Below the pieces are notes generated by a model. The model saw only the letters and a program-made list of their open reading frames with translations, searched no databases and was not told where the DNA came from. The position numbers and the translations under genes were made by a program. DNA of 64,000 bases from Kalaharituber pfeilii (taxonomy: Eukaryota; Ascomycota; Pezizomycetes; Pezizales; Pezizaceae): assembly GCA_015179045.1 (NCBI GenBank), contig WHUZ01000028.1, positions 496,001 to 560,000 of the forward strand, written 5' to 3'. Shown piece by piece: positions 22,299 through 33,309 of the stretch (positions are counted from its first letter, which is position 1; every line of letters starts with the position of its first letter).

Positions 22299-22334
<36 letters not shown>

Positions 22335-22339
22335 CTTCC

Positions 22340-22646
22340 TATACTGCGCAGGTTCCACCACCGGTCCCCCTCCTCCTTGTTTCAAATTAAAGTCACCACA
22401 CCTCCTCTCATTACTTTCCCTTCTTGCCCTTTCAAGATGCCCCCTCAGCCTGTTGAGCCTCTCGAACCAGATAATCAGCAAGAATTTGAACGTTACCTCT
22501 AGACTCTACAACGCTGCAATTGATCTTTTGTCGTATTGTTGGCAAGTCTTTCTCTAATTAACATCTTTTCCAAACCCAGTTTGGACGCTTGAATCACCAT
22601 TATACTACAAAATATCTCACTATAGTCACACCTGAGATTCAAGGAG
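22340..22646. other. Stretch without recognisable gene
   Basis: A short ORF (MPPQPVEPLEPDNQQEFERY..., from about 22437) ends after 22 codons. It could be the start of a lost gene, but there is no further support. Confidence 0.3.
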
Positions 22647-22651
22647 AAGAA

Positions 22652-22905
22652 TGTTACGGTGTCTGCGATTGCAGCGAAGTGTAGGTGTAACTTAGGACAA
22701 CGCTTGGAACTTGACCTTTGTATAGAGGCCGTGGAGGCCTCTATATATAGGCGTCCAGCGTGTCGGTTATTTGCATTATTCTATTTAACATTTGAGTGCT
22801 AACTAACAAGCTTCTCTCTCTTCACCATCATAACTATGGATGGCGTGATTATCATGCGTCATCTTTCATCGCTTATCATTGATACTTTGTTGGGTCACCC
22901 TGACA
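22652..22905 (-). repeat. Gypsy 3' LTR
   Basis: 254 bp, TG...CA ends, contains a TATATATAGG box near 22742. Direct copy at 32138-32389. Confidence 0.9.
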
Positions 22906-23047
22906 TTACCCCCGTTCTTACGGCTGACGTCCTCGTCAGACCTTCACTTGAGATCTTTACTTCATCCTTCTGTATGTCAGGGGCCTGTATCATCACCTTG
23001 CGCTACGGTTAAACCTCTCCATGGGTAAAAAAAAAACCCTGTGGGAA

Positions 23048-23107
23048 TTTTTTTTTTTTTTTTTTATTTCATTACTCGCATGCTGCCCTACGGGCTATGG
23101 CGAGGGA
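23048..23107 (-). mobile_element. Type 1 micro-retroinsertion inside the Gypsy 3' region
   Basis: CCCTGTGGGAA flanks it (23037-23047, 23108-23118). The minus-strand body starts TCCCTCGCCATAGCCC and ends in poly(A). Confidence 0.85.
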
Positions 23108-23149
23108 CCCTGTGGGAAAAAGCACTCCATGGGCGAGGAAGGTATAGGC

Positions 23150-23720
23150 TCAGTGTCCATCAATTCTTCGATTCGTCGGCATGTGCTCCGTTCAGCTCTT
23201 CGACTCGTCGGTACATGATCAATTCAATTGTCAACTCTTCGATTTTCATCGGTATAGGCTCAATTCATCAGTCTTCGATTCGTCGGCATGTACTCAGTTC
23301 AGCTCTTCGACTCATCGGCATAGGTTCAATTATCAATTGTCAGTCTTCAATTCGTCGGTATGTTCTTCCTTCAGCTCTTCGACTCATTGGCATAGGTTCA
23401 GTCTTCGATTTGTCGGTATGTGCTTACTGAAGCTCTTCGACTCATCGGCATAGCTCAATTATCAATTGTCAGTCTTCAATTCGTCGGTATGTGCTTACTT
23501 CAGCTCTTCGACTCATTGGCATAGGTTCATTCTTCGATTTGTCGGTATGTGCTTACTTCAGCTCTTCGACTCATCGGCATAGGTTCAATTATCAATTCTC
23601 AGGTCTTCGAGTTATCGATATAAGCTCAATTCAATTCTTCGATACATCGGTACATGCACAATTCAACTCTTCGATACATCGGTATATGCTTAGTTCAATT
23701 GTCAACTCTTCGATCCATTG
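23150..23720 (-). repeat. Tandem-repeat region between Gypsy integrase and 3' LTR
   Basis: Repeats of about 40-90 bp are built on CTCTTCGA(C/T)TC(A/G)T(C/T)GG followed by (C/T)ATAGGTTCA or TATGTGCTTACTT. At least ten units can be seen. It does not encode a protein with recognisable features on the element's strand. Confidence 0.75.
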
Positions 23721-25250
23721 GCTTTCTTGGGTGCTCATTATGAAATTTAATAATTTCCTGCAGTACTAAAGGAGCCTGTAAATCATCGAATGATTCCCAT
23801 GTGTCGGATTCTGCACCATAATCTTTCCAATGGACTCGGTACTTTACACCCCCTTTGGTGCGTCTGCTATCAACAATACAATCCACCTCATATAGTGGTT
23901 CCTCTTCCTCATCATTATCTTCATTGTCACTTCTCGATGATGGATCAACCTGTGGTTGCACTCTATCTTTAAAAGGCTTCAGTAGTGAAGTGTGTATCAC
24001 CTTGTGCAGGCGTAGCCTTTTAGGAATGTTTAGCTCATACGCATGCCGGCTGATTCGTCGAGTAATGGTATATGGGCCAATATACGTGCTGGATAAGGAC
24101 TTGTTTCCAGTTTGTACTGTCAAATTGCGGCGATCCACCCATACTTGGTCTCCAACTTGAAATTGGCGAGATTTGTCAATGTGGAGTGCAGAGCGCTTAT
24201 CGTTGATCTGCTTGAGGGTTTGGTGAATCTGGCTGTGTACTGCGGTCATACGTTCAATCCATTCTTCAGCAGCTGGGCTGGCATATATGTAATCATCATT
24301 GACATGAATAGTACGTGGGTCGAACCCATACAGGCTGCGGAATGGGCTGTATCCATGTGTGGCGGTATTTGTAGAGTTGTATGCGAATTCGGCTAGTGGT
24401 AGCCATTGTACCCAACGTTTCTGACGATCATGGCAGTAGATTCTCAAGTATTGTTTGAGTGTTTGTATCGCTCTTTCACTCAAGCCATCTGTCTGTGGGT
24501 GATGTGCTGTTGACAGCCTCAGACCAATATGAAGCTTCGCATTTAGATCTCGCATAAATGCACTTGTGAATTGTGGGCCACGGTCTGAGGTAACATGCCT
24601 GGGTAAGCCATGAAGTCGCCAAATTTCACAAATGTAGGCATTTGCTACGTCCTCTGCTGTCCATGTCGTTTTAGCAGGTATATAGTGCTGCATCTTAGTA
24701 AAACGGTCTGTGATAACTAAGACAGCATTGAATCCTTCACTTTCAGGAAGTTGTCCTACAAAGTCCATAGCTATTTCTTCCCAGGGTAGAGTTCCTGTCA
24801 GGCATTGGTACTAATTTCGTTTGGCGGGCATGTCTGTCTGCTTTAGCCTTTTGGCAATGATGGCAACCAGCAACATAGCGTGAGATATCCTCTTGCCATC
24901 TTTTCCATATAAAGTTGCGTGATACAAGCTCTTCAGTACGTCGTTGTCCCCAATGGCCTGCAACTCTGGAATCATGACATTGTTGTAGCACAGCATGCTG
25001 ACAATCAGTAGGTACAATAAGCAATCCGCTCTCAATATCTTTGGGCCATGTTGTAACATCAATTCCTTCTAGATTTGGGTCTGGAACGTCTTCTTCTTCA
25101 GGGTCTGAAGCATCTTCTTCATTGGCTGAAGTATCTTCATTGGCTGGAGCATCTTTGTTGGCTGGAGCATCTTCGTTGGTTGTAGTATGTTCATTGGCTT
25201 GTACCAACTATAAGTTGGCCTTCTTTGAACATTGGTGCATCGGTTCCTGA
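23695..25250 (-). pseudogene. Gypsy integrase with C-terminal chromodomain
   Basis: The upstream part (25207-24743) has the HHCC zinc finger (HDSRVAGHWGQRRTEELV, GCHHCQKAK). A frameshift near 24750-24790 leads into the catalytic core (24768 onward): MDFVGQLPESEG, LPRHVTSDRGPQF, STAHHPQTDGLSERA, carrying the D,D,E triad. The end (about 23720-23880) is a chromodomain: YEVDCIVDSRR, KYRVHWKDYG, TWESFDDL. Chromodomains of this group steer integration to modified chromatin. It also has repeated NEDAPANKDAPANED-like 6-residue units at the 5' end, next to the Copia. Confidence 0.85.
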
Positions 25251-25375
25251 AGGTTCATTACCTTCTCGTCGTGTGATAGCATCTGGGCGTCCCATAGCTG
25301 ATCCCGGTCGATACTTGATAATGTAGTCAAATTCAGCGAGCTTTTCGGCCCATTCAGCCTGTCGCATGTTTAATC

Positions 25376-25873
25376 TGTCAAAACGGACAGTCTGATCCCG
25401 CCTTCTATTATCACGACATACACGTTCTGTTAATGTTTTATTGGCTTAATTCTTTCTTATCTTCGTTTCACATGTCGTTTACATGGATGGTTGCTATGGT
25501 TATCTCGTATATTGTAATTCTTTCATTTATTTACGGAATTACTTCGGATATCACATTCAGCTGGGATTTGTTTCGAACTCGCATACAGCTTGTGTTACTT
25601 CGTCTTTTCTTTACGAAACTGTACAAGTTTGTTGCCTATATCTACGGCTACCATTTGGGTATAGTCGTCTCGCTTTCTGTGTATATAGTCTGCGGAAACC
25701 CGCACCCACTTAATACCATAGAGTCGCTCAACTCCTCTCCTCGTTACCTTCCTCCGTGCCTCCACTCCATTGCTGCCTCCGTTTGTACCATTATCTTTCC
25801 TCTATAGCGCTTGCCCCGCTATCCTTATTCTTCCGCTACGCATCGTATTACCCTCTCGTGGGTCACGTTGTTA
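25376..25873 (+). repeat. Copia 1 left LTR
   Basis: 498 bp. It carries an open frame (25433-25807, 124 codons) of very hydrophobic residues, present identically in the right LTR. I consider it fortuitous. Confidence 0.9.
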
Positions 25874-25889
25874 GGTTATGAGCCCGGTC
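25874..25889 (+). promoter_or_regulatory. Primer-binding site of Copia 1
   Basis: GGTTATGAGCCCGG directly follows the LTR. It is complementary to the anticodon stem-loop region of initiator methionine tRNA (…GGGCTCATAACC…), as in Drosophila copia, which primes with a 5' half tRNA. Confidence 0.7.
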
Positions 25890-25941
25890 TCATAATCTTC
25901 TCCAAAGATAATTCACCAACGACACCGTCTTCCTTACAACC

Positions 25942-28900
25942 ATGGGTGACCGAAGCTCTGATTCCTCCTCCTCCTCCGGGACTTCCGCTCCCAAACAGGA
26001 GTTCTCTCTAAAGGATATCCCTCTTAAGATGTACCGACGTTAAACCTACCGATCCAACTAAGCTTGCTTCTTGGAATGAAAAGGACCTTACCGCTCGTGT
26101 CGCTCTCACATCCTATACGGATCCTTCGCTTCATTATCTCATTACACCAAAGGAAAACGCAGCCACAGCATGGAAAGCACTTCAGGAGAAATTTCAGTTA
26201 AGGAACGAGTTCACGCTTTTTTACCTCATCTACGAAATATTCAGCATTCGGATGGACGAAAATACGTCTCTTTCAGACTTCATCGCTAAATACGAATCAC
26301 TTTATGCTCAAGTCTTGACAAGAACCCGTGACGCCACCGACGAATATGGGAAAGCTCTCTTCAAGTACTTCGACCTGGACAATACCAAAAGCATTCATCT
26401 TCTCATCGCTCTTCCTTCCTCCTACAACAACAAAAAGGACACCTTGGTTACCGTCAAGCCTCTCCCCAATTATAGCGAAATTTGTACTCGGTTGCGCGCT
26501 GGGGAATCTGCCAACTCTAATACCTCCACGGCCTTCTCCACTCAGACTCACCCGAACAAAAAGCAAAAAGGCAACGGAAAGAAACCAAACCCCCCGAAAG
26601 AAGGAAAGACTGCGCCTCCTAAGGCTGGCGAATGTTCATACTGCAAAAAACATGACCCCGCCAACATGAAAGGCCATGTCCATGGTAATTGTTCCAAGTT
26701 GAAGGCTGATCAAGCAGCAAAGAAGAATCAAAACTCTCCATCATCATCATCCACCGTATCCAATGCTGTTGTCCAACGTGGCCACGTTACAATAGCATCT
26801 GAGGTCTCGGTATGCATGATTTCCAGAGAAAGCACCTTCAGACAATCACTAATACTCCCTCCAGGACTCGTGGTAGCTCACAAGGCTGCTGCTCACAAAA
26901 CATACGAGGTATGGGCTTTAGACACTGCATGCTCTTCTCACATCACCGCTGACTACTCACAATTAATTGATCCAGTTCGCTGTCATCAATTAGTGGAAGT
27001 TGGTGGAGGGACTGATCTACTGGCTACATACCGTGGCAGTATCGCTCTTGATGTTGAAGTGAAAAATGAGTGTAGGACCATCTCTCTTTCCCATGTTTTG
27101 TATGTGCCTGTTTGGAATACTGTGAATCTCTTGTCTTGGAGGAAAATTGCTGTTCTTGGACATTATTTTTATGGAGATGAATCTCGGATGGATGTTTTTT
27201 CTAAGAAGAATAATTCTTTGCGTTTGTCTGCTATTTGGTCTGAAGAAACTATGATATATGAGGTCCGCGCATTGACTAAACAGAGCAAGGCTTACTCTAC
27301 CTCAGTGCAATTCTGGCATGAAGCATTAGGTCACTCATCACCCACCTTCTGGCGAAATGCAGAATCCATATACACTGATGGTAAAGTATTACCAAAAGCT
27401 CCTTCTACGTTTATCTGTGAGAAATGCGCCCAGTTTAACATGAAGCGTTTTACACCACTGCCAGTTAGTGACCGATCGACTCAACTCTTCGATTTGATCC
27501 ACACCGATCTCTCCGGTCCAATGAGTACACCATCACTGGGGAAGAAATGTTTTTACTACATTTCTTTTATTGATGACTTCTCTAGATATGCTGAAATACG
27601 CTTTCTACGTTTCAAGTCTGAAGCAGTCTCCGCTCTTCAAGCACTTTGCGAACAAGTCTTCAACCAAACCGGCCGATATCCACGAACCATACGGTCCGAC
27701 CAAGGTGGCGAATTTGTCAATAAGGAAATGGAGTCTTATTGCCAATCCAAAGGCATAAAACACCAGACAACCGCTGCCTACTCCCCAGAGTCTAATGGGA
27801 TTGCGGAACGATTCAATCTTACATTAGCCAACATGGTACGACCCGCACTGTCAGATAATCCTCCAAGCCTATGGGCAGAAGCCTTTAATTGGGCCTGCTA
27901 CATCAAAAACCGGCTTCCTCATTCGGCGCTTGGGAAATCGCCGTTTGAATTAATGTTCAATAAGAAACCAACTATATCCCATCTCCACCCTTTTTTCTGT
28001 CGCGTCTATGTTCATATTCCAGAGGAGAAGCGACCCGCAGGATCAAAACTAGATGCACGAAGCTGGGAAGGAAAGTTGGTTGGATACTCGGACTCCCCCC
28101 TTATGTTCCGGGTATATAATCCTACAAGAAAAACCGTGGAGATTGTGCGCTATGTCAAGTTTCCTCCTATATCGTACACTTACACTGACATCCACAACGC
28201 ACCTACCACTATACCATCCACAACGTCCGAGCATAGTGAAACCCAAGAAGTTACCGAGGTTCCCGAAGCATCATCCTCTACGGATACCGCAACTCAAGAA
28301 CAGTCAAGCACTCAACAACCTTTCTCTTCCTCAACTCCACATGATGAGATTCCAGAAATGGATATCGAACATTCGGAGCATGGATCCCATGATGAAGAAG
28401 ATGAAGATGAAGCTGTTACCTCCGATCCCACCACTCCACCTCGTCGCACCGGTATGCTTACCCCCATGGCTCCTACGACTAATAGAAAGGGATTTAATCA
28501 GCCTCCTTCTAGTCGCCCAGTATCTCAATTCAACCCTTTTCAGATAATTCCTGGAAGAGAGAGAGAAAAGCACCTGAACGGTTTGATCCCTCCTCTTACG
28601 GTCCTGGTGGCTCATACAAGGGAAAGGAAAAGTCGTATGTTTCTATTGAACCTACAACTTATACCGAAGCGATGAATTCGTCTGACATGGACAAGTGGTC
28701 ACAAGCAATAGCTGAGGAGTACAGTTCAATTGTTGATGCTGGTACCTGGACGGTACATGACAAGTCTGAGTTGCCCTCTTCTCGAAAACCTATTAACTCT
28801 CGCTGGGTCTTCAAAATAAAACGCAATGCTGACGGGACTGTTGAACGCTACAAAGCTCGATTAGTAGTTAAAGGCTATGCACAAATTTCCGGAATTGATT

Positions 28901-30174
28901 ATGACGAAACGTTCGCTCCAGTTACGCGATACGACTCCTTACGCTTAATCATTGCTATAGCCGCTCAATCGAACCTCCTTTTGAAGCAATTGGATATTAA
29001 ATCAGCATTCTTGTATGGCGATCTTGACGAAGAAATATGGATGAATCCTCCGCCTGGGATTGGTCTTGATGGGAAAATTCTTCGACTTCGAAAAGCCTTA
29101 TATGGCTTAAAGCAAGCACCCCTTCAATGGTTCTCAAAGCTGTCCGACGTGCTTGCTGAAATAGGGTATAAATCAACGATGTTCGATCCGTGTGTCTTCA
29201 TAACTGCTGATAGCAAGTCATTTCTTGTTGTTTATGTTGACGACATGACTATTGTGGGACTGCAAGCAGATTTAGATCGCTTAACTGCGCATCTACAATC
29301 ACACTTTCAGGTTGCTGTAAAAGGCGATCTCCAATGGTTATTAGGAATCGAAATCAAACAAACAGAGAGAGCAATCGAACTCTCACAGGAATCCTACATC
29401 AACGATATACTTGAACGTTTCGGTATGTCTCAATGTCGACACGTTTCAACCCCCATCGACCCGAAAAACAAGCTCCGCAGAGCTTCTCCGGATGACGAAC
29501 CTTATCAACAGCAACTCTACCAGCAAATGATCGGTTCTCTGATGTATCTTGTTACCTGTACTCGACCTGACTTAGCTCAATCTGTTTCCTTTCTCTCTCA
29601 ATTTTCTTCTCGTCCTCTTCAATGTCATCATACTGCTGCTAAACGAGTTTTTCGCTATGTTTCTGCTACACGCAACTACTCTCTCATATATCCAAAAGGT
29701 TCTTCTCCTCTTGTTTTACATGGTTTTAGTGACTCTGATTATGCTGCATGCTTGGATACTCGTCGTTCTCGTTCTGGATATGTTTTCATGTTGAACAATT
29801 GCACTATTTCCTGGTGGTCGAAGCTCCAGACTACTGTTGCTCTCTCGACCTGCGAGGCAGAATATGTTGCTTTGTCTCATACAGCTCGACAAGCGATCTG
29901 GTACATGAATGGATTCAAGGAGTTTAATCGACAACTTGATATCAAACTTCACTGCGACAGTACCTCTGGCATTAATCTTGCACAGCATCCGAAGCTTTCT
30001 TTCCAATCAAAGCACATTGACATTCACTACCATTACACCAGAGAAAAGTTTGCGGAAAAACTCTTTACTTTAGATTACGTCTCTACCAACGAAAATCCGG
30101 CAGACCTGTTGACTAAAGGACTGAAGCCTACTGACCATCACATTCATTACAATCGAATACGGAATTCAGTCTGA
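25942..30174 (+). pseudogene. Copia 1 Gag-Pol, two frameshifts
   Basis: ATG 25942 (MGDRSSDSSSSSGTSAPKQ) leads into Gag, with a frameshift near 26025. The main frame then runs to 28675: Gag (WKALQEKFQLRNEFTLFYL), a zinc-knuckle-like CSYCKK...HVHGNC near 26634, protease motif ALDTACSSHI near 26920, integrase zinc motif and core (IHTDLSGPMSTPSLG; TIRSDQGGEF; ESNGIAERF). A second frameshift near 28560 enters the 28672-30174 frame: RT with AFLYGDLDEEIWM, LYGLKQAPLQWF and YVDD, then RNase H ending in STNENPADLLTKGL. The protease has DTACS where DSGAS/DTGCS is usual. Apart from the two shifts it looks young. Confidence 0.88.
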
Positions 30175-30181
30175 GAGAGAG

Positions 30182-30679
30182 TGTCAAAACGGACAGTCTG
30201 ATCCCGCCTTCTATTATCACGACATACACGTTCTGTTAATGTTTTATTGGCTTAATTCTTTCTTATCTTCGTTTCACATGTCGTTTACATGGATGGTTGC
30301 TATGGTTATCTCGTATATTGTAATTCTTTCATTTATTTACGGAATTACTTCGGATATCACATTCAGCTGGGATTTGTTTCGAACTCGCATACAGCTTGTG
30401 TTACTTCGTCTTTTCTTTACGAAACTGTACAAGTTTGTTGCCTATATCTACGGCTACCATTTGGGTATAGTCGTCTCGCTTTCTGTGTATATAGTCTGCG
30501 GAAACCCGCACCCACTTAATACCATAGAGTCGCTCAACTCCTCTCCTCGTTACCTTCCTCCGTGCCTCCACTCCATTGCTGCCTCCGTTTGTACCATTAT
30601 CTTTCCTCTATAGCGCTTGCCCCGCTATCCTTATTCTTCCGCTACGCATCGTATTACCCTCTCGTGGGTCACGTTGTTA
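30182..30679 (+). repeat. Copia 1 right LTR
   Basis: 498 bp, apparently identical to 25376-25873. Confidence 0.9.
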
Positions 30680-31260
30680 TAATCTTGGCTTGGTCTGAAA
30701 GTACTGTAGTCCTTGATGATCTGTATATACTTCAAACTGCATTGTCAAACTGAGAAGCCATGTACGCCAGTGTAGTAAAGAGCTGGCGATTGCCCATAAC
30801 TCTTTATCATGTATAGGCCAGTTGCGTTGATGTTGCTTTAGTAACCGTGAGTGGCAGTCCACCAATTTCCACAGCCGGGCTTCAGCCTCATTTTCGTCTG
30901 TTGCTGGGTGTAATTGAGAGAATACTCCTGCAATAGCTTGATTTGATGCATCCGTTTCAATGAGTGTGGGTAGTGTTCTATCATACTGTGCAAGTATAGG
31001 AGCAGATTCAAATAGCTTTTTCAATTCGTCAAATGCACTCTGTTGTTGTTCAGCCCAGGACTATGGTATATCCTTACAAGTCAACTCAACGAGTGGCTTG
31101 GTTCGTGCACTGTAATTCTTGATGAATCGTCTGTAGAAGTTGATGAACCCTAGAAAGGACTGTACTTCTTTCTTCCTTTGTGGTGCTTTCCAATCTTGAA
31201 TCACTTTTACTTTCTTTGGATCAATTTTGACTTCGGTACCATTGCGTAGCTGTGCCCCCT
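30677..31260 (-). pseudogene. Gypsy RT thumb and RNase H
   Basis: The minus strand reads VQSFLGFINFYRRFIKNYS and KPLVELT near 31080-31170, then FDELKKLFESAPILAQYD, ETDASNQAIAGVFSQL and NWPIHDKELWAIASSLLHWR. The catalytic YxDD part of RT is absent: at about 31255-31300 the sequence jumps to Gag-like material, an internal deletion. Confidence 0.8.
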
Positions 31261-31299
31261 GACGTGGGTGCAGATGTGGATGCAGATGTCGATTGACTA

Positions 31300-32020
31300 G
31301 TATTAGTAGTTAGTAAAGCAGGGGGTAATACCTTACATAGAACTATATCTACAAAATTGTGAGCTTCAAGCACCACAGTGACCTGGTAAGTTGCCATTTT
31401 TTAGTATCAGATAACTCTAGTAATTTTACAGTTGATACTGGCTTAGTACTTCAAAATCCGGTTCTTCCTATATGCCCTTTGCGTCTACACTTGAAACAGA
31501 GGCCTGCTTTAATTCTTACATCCTTCTCATGCTGAGAAACATAATTTCTAGTCTTAATATTGTTTCTGGGAAGTGTTGTTTGTTGTCCGTAATGCTACCA
31601 TGTTTTGAAATTCATACTCAAATTCATCAAAATTTGAGGTACCATCAAATCTAGGTATCTCTGTAAGGCGGAGTGTTTGAATGGCATTGCGGTCCTCCTT
31701 ACTGATTGCAGTGTCTAAGTTATTTGCTTCCGAGTTTGCTGAGACTGATAGAGTTGCCGGGGCTGCCAGAGTTGCTGGGGTTGCCGGAATTACCGGGGTG
31801 GCTGCCAGAGTCGCTGAGGTTGCCGGGGTGGCTGCCAGAGTTGCTACTTTTCGTTCTAGCTCCTTGATGGTAGCCTGAAGGGCTTGTATAGTCTGTTGAG
31901 TAGTTGCAGTAGATCTTGGGGGTTCCGGTGAGAGTGATCCTAATGTTGGGGAGAGGGTATAGGCGATTCCAATGTTGGGGAGTAGGGTACTTCGTCATCC
32001 ATATCCATTTGTGCAAGCGA
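31300..32020 (-). pseudogene. Gypsy Gag remnant
   Basis: The Gag-like frame starts near 32016 (MHKWIWMTKYPTPQHWNRLY) and includes a Ser-Gly-Asn repeat (SGSHPGN, about 31740-31860) and IPRFDGTSNFDEFEYEF near 31620-31680. A single zinc knuckle CFKCRRKGHIGRTG near 31450-31495 lacks the last Cys. Confidence 0.7.
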
Positions 32021-32137
32021 GTAACTTCAAAGGGTTGGAGGCGAGAACGTTTGTTGAGTAAAGGTAAACGGTAAGGCGTTGAGGTAAAAGGTAAAGGTAA
32101 GGCGTTGAGGTAAAAGGTAAAAGGTAAGGCGTTGTAA

Positions 32138-32389
32138 TGTTACGGTGTCTGCGATTGCAGCGAAGTAGGTGTAACTTAGGACAACGCTTGGAACTTGACC
32201 TTTGTATAGAGGCCGTGGAGGCCTCTATATATAGGCGTCCAGCGTGTCGGTTATTTGCATTATTCTATTTAACATTTGAGTGCTAACTAACAAGCTTCTC
32301 TCTCTTCACCATCATAACTATGGATGGCGTGATTATCATGCGTCATCTCTCATCGCTTATCATTGATACTTTGTTGGGTCACCCTGACA
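32138..32389 (-). repeat. Gypsy 5' LTR
   Basis: 252 bp; see the Gypsy entry. Below it (32020-32137) lies a run of GGTAAAAGGTAA(A)GG(TAAGGCGTTGAGG) direct repeats in the leader. Confidence 0.9.
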
Positions 32390-32399
32390 AAGAACTGGC

Positions 32400-32830
32400 A
32401 ACCTTTCCACCAGATGATCCTTCTTTGGCATCCAGAGCATTACGTACTGCAGTATGAAAAACTTTATCTCAATGTGACAACATTAGTCAAGTTGGCAATT
32501 TACTCTCAGAAACTGTTCCTGTCGAGAAGGATGAATACCCCCGCAATGTGGTTGCAGAAAGGTCCTACAAGTACGTTGTCGCTTTCTGCAGCCACATCGC
32601 TGGGTTATACATCCTGCTTGACAGGAACAGTTTCCTAGGAATAATCGCCAACTTGAGTTTTTTTTTTTTTTTTCTTTTTATATCATGACTCACTTGCCGC
32701 CGTGTGGGCTATGGCGAGGATTGTCACATTGAGCCAGGGTTTTTCGTACTACAGTCCGTAATGCTATTGATGGGAAAGAGGGATCATCTAACAGGTGAGG
32801 AAGCATCTTGAATAAGGTTAAGGAGGGAGA
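32400..32830. repeat. Long inverted repeat (arms about 180-195 bp, loop about 20 nt)
   Basis: The left arm (about 32411-32560) reappears inverted on the right (about 32580-32810). Matching landmarks are AGATGATCC, GCATTACG(T/G)ACTG, TCAATGTGACAA, GAAACTGTTCCTGTC and GATGTGGCTGCAGAAAG-like sequence, converging on a centre near 32570. A type 1 micro-insertion (32657-32719) lies in the right arm. It abuts the Gypsy target duplication. Confidence 0.75.
32657..32719 (-). mobile_element. Type 1 micro-retroinsertion in the inverted repeat
   Basis: T run, then the reverse complement of the hairpin, ending GGCTATGGCGAG. Comparison with the other arm shows that CTAATGTT-like sequence was replaced; no clean duplication was seen. 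Confidence 0.7.
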
Positions 32831-33226
32831 GTAATCACGGGAGGTGTGGTGGAGAAGTGTAGGAAATGCAGTGACAGTGAATATCTTGAGATGCCCTGTA
32901 CCAAATTAGGGTCTTATATACTTAATCAGTATATTCACCAAGATAGACAACAGGAGCAGCTACGTCTGTAGGGCAGCGATAAATGCAAATTTTTCACTCC
33001 AGTATGCAGGGTATTCATTCATAATCCGGACCACTAGCCTGGGCCATCCACTTTTGTATAGAAGAAATGGCTGGCCGGGTCAGTCACGTGTGGCCCGCTA
33101 AGATGACTGGCCCCGAACAAATGTACCTGCATGTACCTATGTTGCATATTGTACCAATGTTTATTACTCGCTTTTTAGCTTGTGAGCTACATCAACATAA
33201 AAACTATTGATGCACAATTATTGCGC
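32831..33226. other. Distal 3' flank of family copy C
   Basis: No ORF. From about 33120 (TGTACCTGCATGTACCTATG) the sequence is related to 39750-39915, the duplicated flank that hosts Copia 2. Confidence 0.45.
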
Positions 33227-33239
33227 TATATACATCAGT

Positions 33240-33296
33240 CCCTCGCCATAGCCCATAGGGCGGCATGCCAGTGATGAAATCAAAAAAAAAAATATA
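33240..33296 (+). mobile_element. Type 1 micro-retroinsertion (57 bp)
   Basis: Perfect 13-bp duplication TATATACATCAGT (33227-33239, 33297-33309). The body starts CCCTCGCCATAGCCC. Confidence 0.88.
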
Positions 33297-33309
33297 TATA
33301 TACATCAGT

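Larger units (their letters stand above)
19889..22330 (+). mobile_element. ORF1-only non-LTR element, type 2 tail, carrying two nested insertions
   Basis: The 5' end matches the element at 61270: CAGCGACAACCACTT, then ACAGGACGAGCG, the 35-nt hairpin at 20412-20446, and the second hairpin with CCTC.../...GAGG near 20475-20510. ORF1 begins at 20572. The 3' end is the type 2 tail (22222-22331). It is interrupted by a truncated type 1 copy (19909-20341) and a TA-flanked MITE (20682-21299). A possible but imperfect outer duplication is ATCTCCTAT / ATCTCTTCCTAT. Without the insertions it is about 1.4 kb. Confidence 0.75.
25376..30679 (+). mobile_element. Ty1/Copia retrotransposon 1
   Basis: LTRs 25376-25873 and 30182-30679 (498 bp each) appear identical, so insertion is recent. 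The target duplication TAATC is at 25371-25375 and 30680-30684. The LTR starts TGTCAAAACGG and ends CACGTTGTTA, a TG...TA border rather than TG...CA. A purine tract GAGAGAGAG precedes the right LTR. Confidence 0.92.
22652..32389 (-). mobile_element. Ty3/Gypsy chromodomain retrotransposon, defective, split by Copia
   Basis: LTRs are 22652-22905 (254 bp) and 32138-32389 (252 bp), beginning TGTTACGGTG and ending CACCCTGACA on the plus strand. The target duplication AAGAA is at 22647-22651 and 32390-32394. The LTRs differ by a 2-bp indel and about one substitution. Coding content runs right to left: Gag, RT/RNase H, integrase, chromodomain. The Copia at 25376-30679 inserted between RNase H and integrase. 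Confidence 0.92.

Noticed and set aside
25433..25807. 124-residue hydrophobic ORF in both Copia 1 LTRs as a membrane protein gene
   Set aside because: It lies wholly inside the LTR and is identical in both only because the LTRs are. A T-rich strand commonly yields such frames, and no conserved motif is visible.
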